From contig NZ_CP049910.1 in NCBI RefSeq assembly GCF_011305995.1, positions 1,426,001 through 1,490,000 of the forward strand: a DNA stretch of 64,000 nt, given 5' to 3'. Positions 62,046-64,000 of this stretch are shown here, piece by piece (the first letter of the stretch is position 1; the number at the start of each line of letters is the position of its first letter). This DNA is from Diaphorobacter sp. HDW4A. Lineage in GTDB: Bacteria > Pseudomonadota > Gammaproteobacteria > Burkholderiales > Burkholderiaceae_C. The position numbers were made by a program, and so were the translations under genes. The notes under the pieces were generated by a model. That model did not search any database. It worked only from the letters and a program-made list of their open reading frames with translations, and was not told the DNA's origin.

Positions 62046-63434
62046 TCAATGATGCGATCCGTGGCCGCCATCGGTACCCGGCTTGCGCACGGACGGCGCG
62101 CGTGGCGCGGTGCCGGGCGCGGTCTGGCGCGGGGCGGTGGAGTCGGGCGGCGCACCCGTCCATTCCTGCGCGACCGTGCCCTGCGGGTGCTTGAACCAGC
62201 CCGGATCGCGGTAGTCGCTCGCGCCAAGCTGCGCGCGCACCTTGAGCGTGGTGAACATGCCGCCCATTTCCAGCGGGCCGAATGGGCCGGTGCCGGTCAT
62301 CATCGGGAAGGTGTTGTCGGGCAGGGGCATTTCCATAGCACCCATGTCGCCCATGCCGCGCTCGCCCATCACCATGTAGTCGGGCACGATCTTCTGGATC
62401 TTCGAGACCAGCCCGCGATGGTCCACGCCGATCATGGTCGGCACGTCGTGCCCCATCGCGCCCATGGTGTGGTGGCTCTTGTGGCAGTGCATTGCCCAGT
62501 CGCCGAGTTCGTCGGCGATGAACTCCATCTGCCGCATCTGGCCCACGGCCACATCGGTGGTCACCTCGGGCCAGCGCGCGGTTTTGGGCACGGGGCCGCC
62601 GTCGGTGCCGGTGACCTCGAATTCATGGCCGTGGATGTGGATCGGATGATTGGTCATCGTGAGATTGCCCACGCGCATGCGCACGCGGTCGCCCTGTTTG
62701 GCTACCAGCGGGCTGATGGCGGGGAACACGCGGCTGTTGAAGGTCCAGATGTTGAAGTCCGTCATCTCGTTGACGCGCGGCGTCATCGCGCCGGGCTCCA
62801 CGTCGTAGGCCGACAGCAGAAAGGCGTAATCGCGATCCACATTGGCGATCAGCGGATGAGCGGCCTTTGGATGCGTGATCCACAGGCCCATCATGCCCAT
62901 CGCCATCTGCGTCATCTCGTCGGCATGCGGGTGGTACATGAAGGTGCCGGGTCGGCGTGCGACGAAGTCGTAGACGAAGGTCTTGCCCGGCGCAATGTGC
63001 GGCTGGGTGAGCCCGCCCACGCCGTCCATGCCGTTGGGCAGGCGCTGGCCGTGCCAGTGGATGGTGGTGTGCTCGGGCAGGCGGTTGGTCACGAAGATGC
63101 GCACCCGGTCGCCCTCGACCACCTCGATGGTCGGGCCGGGGCTCTGGCCGTTGTAGCCCCACATGTTGACCGAGAAACCGGGCGCGACTTCGCGCACCAC
63201 GGGTTCGGCCACGAGGTGAAACTCTTTCACGCCATGGTTCATGCGCCACGGCGTGGTCCAGCCGTTGAGCGTGACCACGGGGCGATACGGCCTGCCGTTG
63301 GGTGGCACCAGCGGTGCGGCGGTCTCGGCCGACGATTGGCTGGCGGGTTCGGGCAGCGCGGCCAGGGCCACGCGGCTGACGGATGCGGCGGCCACTGCGG
63401 TGGCTGCGCCTGCAAAGAAACTGCGGCGTTGCAT
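62046..63434 (-). CDS. Multicopper oxidase (copper resistance, CopA/CueO-like)
   Basis: This 462-residue protein has a Tat-like signal (QRRSFFAGAATAVAAASVSR). All four copper-binding motifs are present: HWHG (126-129), HPHADE (168-173), HPIHIHGHEF (263-272) and HCHKSHHTMGAM (316-327, with an axial Met at the end). A Met-rich patch (ERGMGDMGAMEMPLP, HTMGAMGHD) may bind Cu(I) substrate. The C-terminal 50 residues are Pro/Ala-rich and end in GSHH. It probably oxidises Cu(I) to Cu(II) in the periplasm. Its ATG is one base from the TolC-like stop, so translation is coupled. Confidence 0.95.
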   Translation of the reverse strand: MQRRSFFAGAATAVAAASVSRVALAALPEPASQSSAETAAPLVPPNGRPYRPVVTLNGWTTPWRMNHGVKEFHLVAEPVVREVAPGFSVNMWGYNGQSPGPTIEVVEGDRVRIFVTNRLPEHTTIHWHGQRLPNGMDGVGGLTQPHIAPGKTFVYDFVARRPGTFMYHPHADEMTQMAMGMMGLWITHPKAAHPLIANVDRDYAFLLSAYDVEPGAMTPRVNEMTDFNIWTFNSRVFPAISPLVAKQGDRVRMRVGNLTMTNHPIHIHGHEFEVTGTDGGPVPKTARWPEVTTDVAVGQMRQMEFIADELGDWAMHCHKSHHTMGAMGHDVPTMIGVDHRGLVSKIQKIVPDYMVMGERGMGDMGAMEMPLPDNTFPMMTGTGPFGPLEMGGMFTTLKVRAQLGASDYRDPGWFKHPQGTVAQEWTGAPPDSTAPRQTAPGTAPRAPSVRKPGTDGGHGSHH

Positions 63435-63435
63435 G

Positions 63436-64000
63436 TCAGTGGCCTCCGCTTTCGTTGTTGTTGCTGTTGGATGTGGTTGCTGCGAAGGGCGCGATGCCGC
63501 CCGGCGAGGTGCCGGTCAGCGCCAGTTGCAGATCAGTCTCTGCAATCCAGAAGTCGCGCTGCGCGTTGGTGGCGTTGACCACCACCTGCGTCGTGGTGCG
63601 GGCCTGCGCGAGCAGTTGCCAGACGCTGTCGAACATGCCGTTGTAGCGCAGCATGGTCTCGTCCTGCACCTGCTTGGCGAGCGGCAGCACCTCGGCCTGT
63701 TGTTGATGTGCAAGATCCCACGCTGTGCGGTAGCGCGACCAGTTGGTGCGCGCTTCGCTGCGCGCACGCAGCGCTGCGGATTGCAGTTGTGCGGCGCTGC
63801 GCTGCACCTCGGCACGGGTGCGCGCGGAGGCCGAGCCACCCCAATCGAAGATCGGCAGTGGCAGCTCAAGCTCCCAGCCGCGCGTCTTTTCGACGTGGCC
63901 GCTCTCGCGGTCCTTCGCACGGTTGTTGGAGTAGGTCACGCCAATGTCACCAAACACCGCGCCGACTCTTGACCAGCCGCCGCGATCCGCTGTCACGTCG
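63436..64000 (-). CDS. TolC-family outer-membrane efflux protein, C-terminal part (runs off right edge)
   Basis: The last 188 or so codons of a TolC-family protein are in the window. GWELELPLPIFDWGGSASAR is the repeated signature of this family (inward-facing barrel/coil transition), and two long helices follow (RAEVQRSAAQLQSAALRARS; AKQVQDETMLRYNGMFDSVW). It ends QLALTGTSPGG plus a Ser/Asn-rich tail. The start lies beyond 64000. It heads the copper operon in the window, so it is likely the outer-membrane channel for copper export, with inner-membrane partners possibly to the right. Confidence 0.9.
   Translation of the reverse strand, partial: DVTADRGGWSRVGAVFGDIGVTYSNNRAKDRESGHVEKTRGWELELPLPIFDWGGSASARTRAEVQRSAAQLQSAALRARSEARTNWSRYRTAWDLAHQQQAEVLPLAKQVQDETMLRYNGMFDSVWQLLAQARTTTQVVVNATNAQRDFWIAETDLQLALTGTSPGGIAPFAATTSNSNNNESGGH

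Overview
The window looks like a chromosomal segment of a betaproteobacterium of the order Burkholderiales, most likely family Comamonadaceae. The reasons are high GC content with matching codon use, the gene order rimP-nusA-infB-rbfA-truB-typA, the glyA-nrdR pair, smpB divergent from ratA-rnfH, and many orphan CaiB/BaiF CoA-transferases and Bug-type binding proteins. I see no phage, insertion sequence, CRISPR array or rRNA operon. Genus-level placement is inference.

Layout. 1-7361: start of a metY-type gene, a CBS-domain protein, a membrane acyltransferase, an HTH/citrate-synthase-like protein divergent from a CoA-transferase, aroC and an isolated cobyrinate diamide synthase. 7400-13960: a Fur-box-like site, then a FecI-type sigma factor, FecR-type anti-sigma, TonB-dependent receptor and a PepSY/flavodoxin/reductase fusion, which together form an iron-uptake unit with surface signalling. 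14037-24517: nrdR, glyA, a lytic transglycosylase, a 0.8-kb structured intergenic region, and two large DUF748 and DUF349 proteins. 24672-25381: three near-identical tRNA-Leu(CAG) genes, each with its own terminator, antisense to and just upstream of rnr. 25416-30976: rnr, then an SDR dehydrogenase overlapping a diheme and a triheme cytochrome c, then a thioredoxin-like protein. 31178-39440: the rimP to typA translation/transcription cluster. 39782-45424: an ammonium transporter behind a sigma-54 promoter, an orphan amino-acid-type binding protein, and a CoA-transferase/MaoC-like/Bug operon.

45744-51618 is the most interesting part. It is a six-gene secreted-protein locus: an outer-membrane barrel with an SdrD-like C-terminal domain, three pilin-like proteins ending in the same beta strand, one unknown secreted protein, and a PapD-like chaperone of unusual length. 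It resembles chaperone-usher pili in logic, but I cannot assign it to a canonical family.

51814-64000: a 3-hydroxyisobutyryl-CoA hydrolase; a Fur-box-controlled TonB receptor with a diheme peroxidase; smpB, ratA and rnfH; a frameshifted remnant of an Ig-like/IPTL-CTERM surface protein; fetAB metal export; and a copper-handling operon (TolC-like, multicopper oxidase, cupredoxin, DUF411, CusF-like) that runs off the right edge. Metal homeostasis is a recurring theme, with two Fur-box-like sites, two TonB receptors, FetAB and the copper operon.
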